A model generated the notes under the pieces. That model worked only from the letters and a program-made list of their open reading frames with translations, searched no databases and was not told the DNA's origin. Shown one piece after another: positions 1 to 7,970 of a DNA stretch of 44,236 bases. The stretch comes from CAYTTR01 sp964440805 (GTDB lineage: Bacteria > Acidobacteriota > Aminicenantia > Aminicenantales > Aminicenantaceae), in NCBI GenBank assembly GCA_964440805.1, contig CAYTTR010000023.1, positions 1 through 44,236 of the forward strand, in the 5' to 3' direction. Positions within the stretch are counted from its first letter, which is position 1. Each line of letters begins with the position of its first letter. The position numbers were made by a program, and so were the translations under genes.

Positions 1-17
1 GGTAGTATTTGTGATAT

Positions 18-37
18 AAAAGGTATCGGCCTTTTTT
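18..37 (+). terminator. terminator-like hairpin with T-run
   Basis: AAAAGG (18-23) pairs with CCTTTT (30-35) around a six-base loop and the T-run continues to 37. The stem is short. A comparable hairpin (22022-22035) precedes the same 18-bp motif at 22039, so hairpin plus motif may be one repeated unit. Confidence 0.35.
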
Positions 38-55
38 ATGAATAGTTCAGGTTAA
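38..55 (+). repeat. 18-bp dispersed motif, copy 1
   Basis: Copy of a motif with consensus ATGAATARTCCAGGNTAA, found five times in the window (38, 22039, 30670, 39986, 44183). It lies just upstream of the CoA ligase. Function unknown. Confidence 0.6.
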
Positions 56-92
56 GTATATATATGGAAATACTCAATAATAATTTTAGAAC

Positions 93-2228
93 ATGAAATT
101 AAAAAAAATAAATAACAATTCCCTCAATTCACTTTTTTATCCGTCAACCATTGCCGTGATCGGTGCTTCCAGAAGGCCGGGAAGCGTAGGTCATTCCCTG
201 CTTTCAAATCTTATCGACAGCCGTTTCCAGGGAATCATTTATCCGGTCAACCCTAAAGCCAAAGGAATTCTGGGCTTAAAATGTTATCCATCGGTTGAAG
301 ACATTCCCGATTCAATCGACCTGGCGGTTATTATTGTCCCGGCAGAAAGCGTAGCCGGGGTTCTTCGGGAATGCGGCCGAAAAGGAATCAGGGCTGCCAT
401 TATTATTTCTGCCGGATTCAGAGAAACCGGACCGGAAGGTCAGCGCCGTGAAGAGGAAATAAAAAAAATCATCCGGGAATTCGGAATATCGCTGGTCGGC
501 CCAAACTGCTTAGGAATAATTAATACTGATCCCCGGTTATCCATGAATGCAACTTTCGGGGCTCAGTTTCCCGGAGAAGGAAATATTGCCTTTATCTCCC
601 AGAGCGGAGCCCTTTGTGTGGCGGTCCTGGATTATGCCAAAGAAGCCAACATCGGTTTCTCTAAATTTATCAGTATGGGCAACAAGGCCGGCTTGACTGA
701 AAACGACCTTCTTGCTTATCTTCAAGACGATCCTAAAACAGACGTCATTCTTATGTACTTGGAAGACCTGGTGAACGGCCGGGAATTCATGTCTATTGCC
801 AGTAAAATCACCAGTCATCCGGAACACCCTAATCCCATTGTGGCTCTGAAAGCAGGCCGAACCTTGGTCGGCGCCAAAGCTGCCTCCTCCCATACGGGAT
901 CATTGGCCGGATCGGACAAAGTCTACGATGCCATCTTTCAGCAATGCGGAGTTCTAAGGGGAGAAACATTGGAAGAAGTATTCGATTATGTCAAAGCCTT
1001 TTCCAGCCAGCCTCTTCCTCAAGGAGCCAATGTGGTCATCGTCACCAATTCAGGGGGACCGGGTATTCTGGCTACCGACTCCTGCATTGGTTACGGATTG
1101 AACATGGCTCCTATCCCCAGCGAAGCTAAAAAGAAGTTGAGAAAAATCCTTCCGCCGACAGCCGGAATAAATAACCCCATTGACCTTATTGCTGAAGCTC
1201 AGGCCGAGCAATATCAAGCCGTACTTGACCTGATGCTTCAGGAAGAAGAGTCCCATGCAGCATTGGTAATCCTCACTCCTACTGCCTTTACCAAGGTTGA
1301 AAATATAGCTCAAGCCATAATCAAGATGGCCAAAAAGCATAACAAGCCCATCCTCTGCTGCTTTCTGGGAGTTTATGATGTATCCAGGGCCATTGATATC
1401 CTGGAAGAAAACGGTATCCCCAACTACAGATTCCCCGAGTCGGCAGCCCGGGTTCTTTCAGAAATGTTTAAGTTTTCCCGTTGGCTCAAGCGGCCGGAAA
1501 CATCGGTTAAAAAATACCGGGTTCGAAAGAAGGATGCTTTATCAGTCATTGAAAGAGTAAGAAGCGAGGAAAGAAAATTTCTCCTGGAATATGAAGCTTA
1601 TCAAGTTTTGGCCGCCTATGGATTTCCGGTTATCAAATCCACCGTTGCCCGGAATACTGATGAAGCAGTGAAAAAAGCCAAAGAAATCGGTTTTCCGGTT
1701 GTTCTTAAAATATCATCTCCTGATGTTATCCATAAATTCGATTTGGGGGGAGTCAAGCTTGACCTAAATAACGAGAAAGATGTTCATAATGCTTTTCAGG
1801 AGATCATAGAAAGCATCCATAAACATAAACCGGATGCTGAAATTCAAGGTGTCATAGTGGAAGAGATGGCGGCCCCGGGCCGGGAAGTAATTCTGGGAAT
1901 GAACCGGGATCCTCAGTTTGGATCCATTTTGATGTTCGGAATGGGAGGTATTTATGTTGAGGCTCTTGAAGATGTAACTTTCCGCTTGGCTCCAATCACC
2001 GAACTGAGTGCTTCCAGAATGATTACCCAGACAAAAACCCATAAAATATTAAAAGGATTCCGGGGAGGGCCCGAATACGATGTTCCGGCCATTGAAGATT
2101 GTCTTAAAAGACTGTCCCAGCTGGTGATAGATTTTCCTCAAATAAAAGAATTGGATATTAACCCTTTAATCGTCAGGGAGAAAGGAAAGGGCTGCCAGGT
2201 AGTTGATGCCCGTCTTATCCTGGAATAA
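93..2228 (+). CDS. acetate/acyl-CoA ligase (ADP-forming), fused alpha-beta
   Basis: This 711-residue protein matches the fused form of ADP-forming acyl-CoA synthetase, which converts acyl-CoA, ADP and phosphate to the free acid, CoA and ATP. It gives substrate-level ATP in fermenters. Seen: an N-terminal CoA-binding Rossmann domain (about 12-140, AVIGASRRPGS), the CoA-ligase domain with the phosphorylated histidine in SSHTGSLAG (H267), and a C-terminal ATP-grasp beta domain (about 490-711, including GVIVEEM and ending in DINPLIV). The alpha-beta order and length are normal for the fused type. No clear Shine-Dalgarno sequence precedes the ATG, and the upstream AT-rich stretch gives no convincing promoter. 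Substrate (acetyl, propionyl, aryl or branched acyl) cannot be told from sequence. It precedes the phosphodiesterase cluster, which has its own promoter. Confidence 0.93.
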   Translation: MKLKKINNNSLNSLFYPSTIAVIGASRRPGSVGHSLLSNLIDSRFQGIIYPVNPKAKGILGLKCYPSVEDIPDSIDLAVIIVPAESVAGVLRECGRKGIRAAIIISAGFRETGPEGQRREEEIKKIIREFGISLVGPNCLGIINTDPRLSMNATFGAQFPGEGNIAFISQSGALCVAVLDYAKEANIGFSKFISMGNKAGLTENDLLAYLQDDPKTDVILMYLEDLVNGREFMSIASKITSHPEHPNPIVALKAGRTLVGAKAASSHTGSLAGSDKVYDAIFQQCGVLRGETLEEVFDYVKAFSSQPLPQGANVVIVTNSGGPGILATDSCIGYGLNMAPIPSEAKKKLRKILPPTAGINNPIDLIAEAQAEQYQAVLDLMLQEEESHAALVILTPTAFTKVENIAQAIIKMAKKHNKPILCCFLGVYDVSRAIDILEENGIPNYRFPESAARVLSEMFKFSRWLKRPETSVKKYRVRKKDALSVIERVRSEERKFLLEYEAYQVLAAYGFPVIKSTVARNTDEAVKKAKEIGFPVVLKISSPDVIHKFDLGGVKLDLNNEKDVHNAFQEIIESIHKHKPDAEIQGVIVEEMAAPGREVILGMNRDPQFGSILMFGMGGIYVEALEDVTFRLAPITELSASRMITQTKTHKILKGFRGGPEYDVPAIEDCLKRLSQLVIDFPQIKELDINPLIVREKGKGCQVVDARLILE

Positions 2229-2252
2229 AAATCTTAACAACCGGATATTAAA

Positions 2253-2280
2253 TTGACAAATAACCTCCCTCCTCTATAAT
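2253..2280 (+). promoter_or_regulatory. sigma-70-type promoter of first phosphodiesterase
   Basis: TTGACA (2253-2258), a 16-bp spacer and TATAAT (2275-2280), both perfect hexamers. The ATG at 2291 starts only 10 nt after the -10 box and has no Shine-Dalgarno sequence, so the transcript would have a leader of a few bases at most. Confidence 0.75.
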
Positions 2281-2290
2281 AAGTTATTCT

Positions 2291-3586
2291 ATGTCAATAT
2301 TCAGAGGTAAAAAGAAAAACAAAGCCTGCGTCGTCGGACTGGACGGAGTCTCTCATTCTCTTCTTCTTGACCTGACCAACAAAGGCATTATGCCTTTCAC
2401 CGCCCGTCTCCTTGAGATAGGCAAACTTCACCGGATGAAAGCCAGCCTGCCGGAAATATCTGCCGTAAGCTGGACGGATTTCATGACCGGTGAAAATCCG
2501 GGAACCCACGGAATCTTCGGTTTTACCGACCTGCGTCCCGACTCTTATGAGCTTCGTTTTCCCAATTTTCTGGACTTAAAATGCCCCACTTTCTGGGATA
2601 TTTTAGACCGTAAAAAAAAATCATGTATTATTCTTAATCAACCCTCTACTTATCCGGCCAGAAAAATAAACGGCATATTGGTTTCCGGTTTTGTGGCCAT
2701 TGAACTATCTAAAGCGGTCTATCCCCTATCTCTGAAATCGAAACTTGAGTCACTCGGCTACCGGATCGACATCGACACCATGAAAGCCAGAGAAAATCAT
2801 GATTACCTGTGGAGTGACCTTTCTCAAACCCTTGAAGGAAGAAAAAAAGCTTTTCATATGCTCTGGAAAGAAGATTGGGATTATTTTGAGCTGGTAATAA
2901 CCGGAACTGACAGACTACATCACTTCCTTTGGGACGCCTGCGGAAACGAATCTCATCCTCATCATGAAAATTTTCTTAACTATTACCGTCAAGTAGATTC
3001 TTTTCTGGAACAAATCTTCCTTTCCTTTCAAAAAGCCGGCAATCCGGAGGAAAACCTCTTTCTTCTTTCAGACCATGGATTTACCGGAATTACCCAGGAA
3101 GTTTATCTTAATACCTGGCTGGAAGAGGAAGGATATTTGAAATTTGAAAATTCTTCAGAAAAAAGCTTAAGTAAAATCCGGCCTCAAAGCTTGGCCTTTG
3201 CCCTTGATCCCAACCGGATTTACCTTAATTTGCGGGGAAAATTCCCCCGGGGAAATGTTGACCGGTCCGACTCGGAAGCAGTAAAAAGAGAAATAACGGA
3301 GAAATTGAAAAAAATCGAATACCAGGGGAAAAAAATAATCCGTCAGGTCTTTGATACTTCCCAGGTTTACTCAGGCCCGCAGCAGAAATTCGGACCGGAT
3401 CTGATTGCGGTCTCAGAACACGGGTTTGACCTGAAAGGTTCACTCAAGAAAAATCAGGTTTTCGGCCGGACTGTACTTCAGGGAATGCATACCTGGGATG
3501 ATGCCTTTTTTTGGTCAACCGAAGACTGGGGAGATGAACTAAAGATTTCAGATATTGCTGAGATTATTTTAAAAGTGTATCCATAA
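2291..3586 (+). CDS. alkaline-phosphatase-superfamily phosphodiesterase 1 (no export signal)
   Basis: A 431-residue type I phosphodiesterase/nucleotide pyrophosphatase-like enzyme. Seen: metal Asp in GLDG (D18), putative Thr nucleophile in SWTDFMTG (T62), the D-x3-H pair (D207/H211), SDHGF (D261/H262) and a late His (GMHTW, H400). The full two-metal site is therefore present. There is no signal peptide or membrane helix (it begins MSIFRGKKKNK), so it should be cytoplasmic, unlike its two neighbours. It lacks the roughly 200-residue insert between nucleophile and D-x3-H that both larger paralogues carry. It is first in a co-directional cluster with 12 bp to the next gene. Substrate is unknown; phosphodiesters, pyrophosphates or phospho-lipid head groups are all possible for this superfamily. 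Confidence 0.85.
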   Translation: MSIFRGKKKNKACVVGLDGVSHSLLLDLTNKGIMPFTARLLEIGKLHRMKASLPEISAVSWTDFMTGENPGTHGIFGFTDLRPDSYELRFPNFLDLKCPTFWDILDRKKKSCIILNQPSTYPARKINGILVSGFVAIELSKAVYPLSLKSKLESLGYRIDIDTMKARENHDYLWSDLSQTLEGRKKAFHMLWKEDWDYFELVITGTDRLHHFLWDACGNESHPHHENFLNYYRQVDSFLEQIFLSFQKAGNPEENLFLLSDHGFTGITQEVYLNTWLEEEGYLKFENSSEKSLSKIRPQSLAFALDPNRIYLNLRGKFPRGNVDRSDSEAVKREITEKLKKIEYQGKKIIRQVFDTSQVYSGPQQKFGPDLIAVSEHGFDLKGSLKKNQVFGRTVLQGMHTWDDAFFWSTEDWGDELKISDIAEIILKVYP

Positions 3587-3598
3587 AATAGAAGTTAA

Positions 3599-5716
3599 AT
3601 GAAAAAAGTTGCCGTATTTTTTATCTTCTTAATAATTTTCACCTCTCTTCCCCTTGGGGCATATGTCGGACCGGGAGCAGGCTTTGCTTTTCTATCCTCG
3701 TTTTTAGTGCTGTTTCTTACCTTCTTTCTGGCAATTTTTTCCTTTCTCTCCTGGCCTTTTAGACTCCTCCTCCGCCTCATTAAAGGACAGCAGGCCTACA
3801 AGAAAAGCATTATCAAAAAGCTGGTTATTCTTGGTCTTGACGGCCTGGAACCCTCCTTGGCTGAAAAATTCATGGCTGAGGGAAAACTTCCTCATTTTTC
3901 CAGGCTGAAAAAAACAGGCAGTTACGCCCGGCTAAAAACCACTATTCCCTCCATATCGCCGGTAGCCTGGTCGTCTTTTATGACCGGCTCCCATCCCGCC
4001 AAGCATAACATTTTCGACTTTCTCAGCCGGGATCCCAAGACCTATCTGCCCGACCTCTCATCAGCCCGAATCAATCCTCCGAAAAAAGTTTTGTCCGTTG
4101 GTAAATACAATATTCCTCTCTCCAAACCTCAAATCAGAGGGCTGCGTAAAAGCATCCCTTTCTGGAAAATACTGGGAGATCAGGGAATTTTTTCCACCAT
4201 CCTGAGAGTGCCGATAACTTTTCCTCCAGAGAAATTCAAAGGCCATCTCCTTTCCGGAATGTGTGCTCCCGACCTCAAAGGAAGTCAGGGCACTTTTTTC
4301 CTCTACACTTCAGATGAGGAAAGGATTAAAAGCCGGGAGGGAGGGATCAACATTCCAGTTCGTATTAAAGAAAATCGAATAGATACTTATCTTTCCGGCC
4401 CGGAAAACACCTTAATTAAAGAAAAAGGAGAAATATATCTTCCTTTGACCATCTTGCTTGATAAGGAAAAAAATGAAGCTTCCATTCATGTTTCAGGGAA
4501 AAAAATCAAGCTCAAGGAAAAAACTTTTTCCGATTGGATTAAGATTACTTTCCGGCCAGGATTGGGAATTAAAATTAAAGCTATCTGCCGCTTCTATATA
4601 ATCAGGATGCAACCTCATTTTGAAATGTATGTTACTCCTTTAAACATTGACCCGGAAAAACCGGCCCTGCCCATTTCTCATCCTTTTATCTATTCCGTTT
4701 ATTTAGCCAAACTTATGGGGAGTTACATAACTCTCGGTGAAGCCAATGACACCTGGGCCTTGAATGAAGGAGTTCTTAATGAGGAGGCTTTCCTGGAACT
4801 TTGCCGATACAACCATCAAGAATGGGAAAAAATGCTCTTTTCGACCTTAAATAAAGTAAAGAGAGGAGCGATTGTTTCCTGGTTTGAAACAACCGATAGT
4901 ACCCAGCACATGTTTTTCCGTTACTTGGATAAAAACCACCCTGCTTTAAAACACGGCCCGGCAGCCATGAGTTCAGACGTCATCGAAGATTTATATAAAA
5001 ATATGGACGATATGGTCGGCCGGGTACTGGATAAGCTTGACCGGCAAAGCCTTCTAATCATCATGTCAGACCACGGATTTAAATCCTTTCGCCGCGGCTT
5101 TAATCTTAATTCCTGGCTTTATCTAAACGGTTATTTAGCTTTAAAAAATGATAAGAAAGAAAGCCAAGAGTGGTTCAAAGATGTTGGCTGGGAGAATACC
5201 AAAGCTTACGGCCTTGGACTGGGTGGATTATACATAAACCAAAAAGGAAGGGAAGCCCATGGAATAATAAGTCCAGGCCGGGAAACAGAGGAATTAAAAA
5301 AAGAGCTGATGGAGAAACTCTCCGGCCTCAAAGATCCGGAAACAGGTGAAACCGCCATAAAGATTGTTTTCGATAGAGATAACCTCCCGCCGGGACCTTA
5401 TAAGGAAAATTGCCCTGATCTCATTATGGGTTACAATGAAGGATACCGGGTCTCGTGGGACTCAGTCGTGGGCAAAGTGAATTCCATTGGTTTTGAGGAC
5501 AATATAAAAGCCTGGAGTGGAGACCACTGCATAGACCCCCGCCAGGTTCCCGGAGTTTTTTTCTGCAATCAAAAGATTAACAATGAAAACCCGGCCATTG
5601 TGGATATCGCTCCTACAGCTTTGAAATTATTCGGGATTTCTCCCCCGTCTCATATGGACGGAAAACCTTTGATTGACCCGGAAAGTCTTTCCCAGAAAAA
5701 AGGTAAGGCAAAATGA
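3599..5716 (+). CDS. alkaline-phosphatase-superfamily phosphodiesterase 2, membrane-anchored
   Basis: A 705-residue paralogue of its neighbours. Residues 1-21 look like a signal sequence, followed by AYVGPGAG and a long hydrophobic helix (about 28-60) ending in a basic segment (RLIKGQQAYKK). Catalytic features are D81 (GLDG), Ser nucleophile S125 (AWSSFMTG), a TDSTQH D-x3-H pair, SDHGF and a late WSGDHC histidine. The basic residues after the helix would by the positive-inside rule place the catalytic domain in the cytoplasm. If the first segment is not cleaved, the orientation could differ. It shares the long insert and much sequence with phosphodiesterase 3 (NQKGREA, GYNxGYR, WSGDHC). Its stop overlaps the next start (ATGA), indicating translational coupling. 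Substrate unknown. Confidence 0.85.
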   Translation: MKKVAVFFIFLIIFTSLPLGAYVGPGAGFAFLSSFLVLFLTFFLAIFSFLSWPFRLLLRLIKGQQAYKKSIIKKLVILGLDGLEPSLAEKFMAEGKLPHFSRLKKTGSYARLKTTIPSISPVAWSSFMTGSHPAKHNIFDFLSRDPKTYLPDLSSARINPPKKVLSVGKYNIPLSKPQIRGLRKSIPFWKILGDQGIFSTILRVPITFPPEKFKGHLLSGMCAPDLKGSQGTFFLYTSDEERIKSREGGINIPVRIKENRIDTYLSGPENTLIKEKGEIYLPLTILLDKEKNEASIHVSGKKIKLKEKTFSDWIKITFRPGLGIKIKAICRFYIIRMQPHFEMYVTPLNIDPEKPALPISHPFIYSVYLAKLMGSYITLGEANDTWALNEGVLNEEAFLELCRYNHQEWEKMLFSTLNKVKRGAIVSWFETTDSTQHMFFRYLDKNHPALKHGPAAMSSDVIEDLYKNMDDMVGRVLDKLDRQSLLIIMSDHGFKSFRRGFNLNSWLYLNGYLALKNDKKESQEWFKDVGWENTKAYGLGLGGLYINQKGREAHGIISPGRETEELKKELMEKLSGLKDPETGETAIKIVFDRDNLPPGPYKENCPDLIMGYNEGYRVSWDSVVGKVNSIGFEDNIKAWSGDHCIDPRQVPGVFFCNQKINNENPAIVDIAPTALKLFGISPPSHMDGKPLIDPESLSQKKGKAK

Positions 5717-7695
5717 GTTCTATAAATAGAAGAGATTTTCTAAAATTAGCCCTTTCAACGGGCATGCTTTCGGGGACGGGCCTCGGCATGTCCGGATTAA
5801 TTAAAACTTCAGGGAAAAGTGCGGCCGCCAAAAAAATGCTCATCCTCGGGTTCGACGGCATAGACCCGCATTTACTTCAGATGTTTATGTCTCAAGGAAA
5901 GCTTCCTGCCTTCAGCCGGCTGGCATCACAAGGAGATTTCAAGCCTCTTGGAACAAGCATTCCGCCTCAGAGTCCGGTAGCTTGGTCTAATTTTATCTCA
6001 GGGACAAATCCCGGCGGTCACGGAATTTTCGACTTCATTCACCGGGACCCTCAGAGCTATATTCCCACTTTTTCAGCCTCCGAAACTGAAGAAGCCCGCC
6101 GGACTATTTCCGTTGGTAACTTAGTCCTTCCGCTTTCCGGTGGAGAAGTAAAACAACTTCGCAGAGGAAAAGCTTTCTGGAAGCACCTGGAAGATTACGA
6201 CATTCCGGCTACCGTATTCAAGATTCCGGCCAACTATCCGCCCGACAAGACTTCCCAGCGGACTATTTCCGGTATGGGAACTCCTGATATCTTAGGAACA
6301 TACGGCATTTTCAATTTTTATACAACCAGAACTGCCCAGGTAAATGAAGATATCGGTGGAGGCCGGATTCATGAGGTTTATGTAATCGGCAATCAAATAG
6401 AGGCTAAGATTCCCGGACCCGTCAACACTTTCAAGAAGAACAGGCCGGAAACATCCATAAACTTCAAAGTCTATCTTGATCCAGTCCATCCGGTGGCCAA
6501 AATCGTCCTCCCGGATCAGGAATTTATCTTGAAAGAAGGAGAATGGAGCAGTTGGAAACGAATCCGCTTTAACCTTCTTCCAACTCAGTCAGTAAGTGGA
6601 ATCTGTCATTTTTATCTGAAACAAGTCCGTCCTGACTTTAAACTCTATATCTCGCCGGTTAACCTTGACCCGGCCAACCCGGCTTTGCCTATTTGTACTC
6701 CTGAAAGTTACTCGCGGGAACTTGAAAAAAGATTCGGCCCTTTTTTCACCAAAGGCTTGCCGGCCGACACCTCCGCTCTTGATAATGATGTCCTTGACGA
6801 CGGGGAATTTCTTCAACAGGATGATTTTGTGCTCAAAGAACGGATTGATATGTTTGACTATGAACTGTTACGTTTCGATTCGGGCCTTCTCTTTTATTAT
6901 ATTTCCAGTACAGATCAAAGACAACATATGTTCTGGCGGCATATTGATAAAAAACATCCCTTGTATGATCCTCAGTTAGCCCTAAAATACGGGGATGCCA
7001 TAGAAAAAATATATCAAGAAGCAGATAAAATCCTTCAGAAAGCCTTGAACAAAGCCGACAAGAATACTCTTGTAATGGCTATGTCCGACCACGGTTTCAC
7101 TCCGTTTCGTTATTCCTTCAACCTCAACACCTGGCTGAAAGAAGCCGGTTATCTCAGTCTTATTAATCCCTGGAGGCAGGGAGAAGAAATATTTTTTATG
7201 AATACCGATTGGTCTAAAACCAGGGCTTATGCTATCGGCCTAAACGGGCTTTATATTAATCAAAAGGGACGGGAAGCCGAAGGCATAGTCAAAGAAAACG
7301 GGAAAGAAGCTTTGGTACGGGAAATTGCTCATAAACTGGAAAGGTTTGTCGACTCCCGGACCGGTGAACATCCGGTGCTTAGAGCTTTTGTTTCCCAAGA
7401 CGTTTATCATGGTCCTTTTATTAAAAACGCTCCCGATATAATTCTTGGTTACAACCGCGGTTACAGAATTTCCTGGGGTTCTCCCTTAGGAAGAATTCCC
7501 AAAGAAATAATTGAACCAAATACTGAAAAATGGAGCGGTGATCACTGCATGGCCCCGGAAATCATTCCGGGGATTCTGTTGACAAACAGAAAAATCAGAT
7601 CCGATTCACCGGTTTTGGCAGACTTAACTGCCACTATCATGAATTTCTTCGGCATAGAAAAACCGGCCGACCTTACCGGACGCTCCATTCTTTAG
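5713..7695 (+). CDS. alkaline-phosphatase-superfamily phosphodiesterase 3, Tat-exported
   Basis: A 660-residue phosphodiesterase with a twin-arginine signal: NRRDFLK at residues 5-11 followed by a small-residue hydrophobic stretch to about 30, so a folded periplasmic, possibly metal-loaded, enzyme is expected. Active-site features: D48 (GFDG), Ser nucleophile S92 (AWSNFISG), TDQRQH, SDHGF and WSGDHC. It is close to phosphodiesterase 2 over the whole catalytic part, indicating tandem duplication. A Shine-Dalgarno-like AAGG lies upstream of the ATG, which overlaps the preceding stop. It sits 12 bp before a small RHH-like gene. Substrate unknown. Confidence 0.87.
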   Translation: MSSINRRDFLKLALSTGMLSGTGLGMSGLIKTSGKSAAAKKMLILGFDGIDPHLLQMFMSQGKLPAFSRLASQGDFKPLGTSIPPQSPVAWSNFISGTNPGGHGIFDFIHRDPQSYIPTFSASETEEARRTISVGNLVLPLSGGEVKQLRRGKAFWKHLEDYDIPATVFKIPANYPPDKTSQRTISGMGTPDILGTYGIFNFYTTRTAQVNEDIGGGRIHEVYVIGNQIEAKIPGPVNTFKKNRPETSINFKVYLDPVHPVAKIVLPDQEFILKEGEWSSWKRIRFNLLPTQSVSGICHFYLKQVRPDFKLYISPVNLDPANPALPICTPESYSRELEKRFGPFFTKGLPADTSALDNDVLDDGEFLQQDDFVLKERIDMFDYELLRFDSGLLFYYISSTDQRQHMFWRHIDKKHPLYDPQLALKYGDAIEKIYQEADKILQKALNKADKNTLVMAMSDHGFTPFRYSFNLNTWLKEAGYLSLINPWRQGEEIFFMNTDWSKTRAYAIGLNGLYINQKGREAEGIVKENGKEALVREIAHKLERFVDSRTGEHPVLRAFVSQDVYHGPFIKNAPDIILGYNRGYRISWGSPLGRIPKEIIEPNTEKWSGDHCMAPEIIPGILLTNRKIRSDSPVLADLTATIMNFFGIEKPADLTGRSIL

Positions 7696-7707
7696 AGGAG
7701 AGATTTA

Positions 7708-7899
7708 ATGGGAAAAGGAAAAGTAAAACTCGATAAAACGTTGCTGGAAAAAGTAAAAAAATTTGCTGCCCTCTCCGGCTACTCTTCCCCCGAAGAATTT
7801 ATTGCTCACTGTTTAGAGAAAGAAATAGCCAAACTGGAAGAATCTGATTCCGAAGAAGAGATTAAGAAAAAACTCAAGGGACTGGGATACATCTCCTGA
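7708..7899 (+). CDS. ribbon-helix-helix-like small protein with LGYI tail
   Basis: A 63-residue protein with a good Shine-Dalgarno sequence (AGAGGAGA) 12 bp after phosphodiesterase 3. Residues 5-42 fit the ribbon-helix-helix pattern: a short strand (KVKLDKTL), helix 1 (LEKVKKFAALSG), then YSSPEEFI opening helix 2. An acidic linker (ESDSEEE) leads to a C-terminal KLKGLGYIS. From memory, similar LxxLGYI tails end many sulfatases and other alkaline-phosphatase-superfamily proteins in Planctomycetes and Acidobacteriota. None of the three adjacent phosphodiesterases carries it. RHH proteins usually bind DNA, so autoregulation is possible, but protein-protein interaction with the enzymes is equally open. 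Confidence 0.6.
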   Translation: MGKGKVKLDKTLLEKVKKFAALSGYSSPEEFIAHCLEKEIAKLEESDSEEEIKKKLKGLGYIS

Positions 7900-7970
7900 C
7901 ATAATATTCCCGGTTCCTTGAGATAGGTGAAAAATTTGTATAAATTTATTTTGAAACTTTCTGGCTGAAG

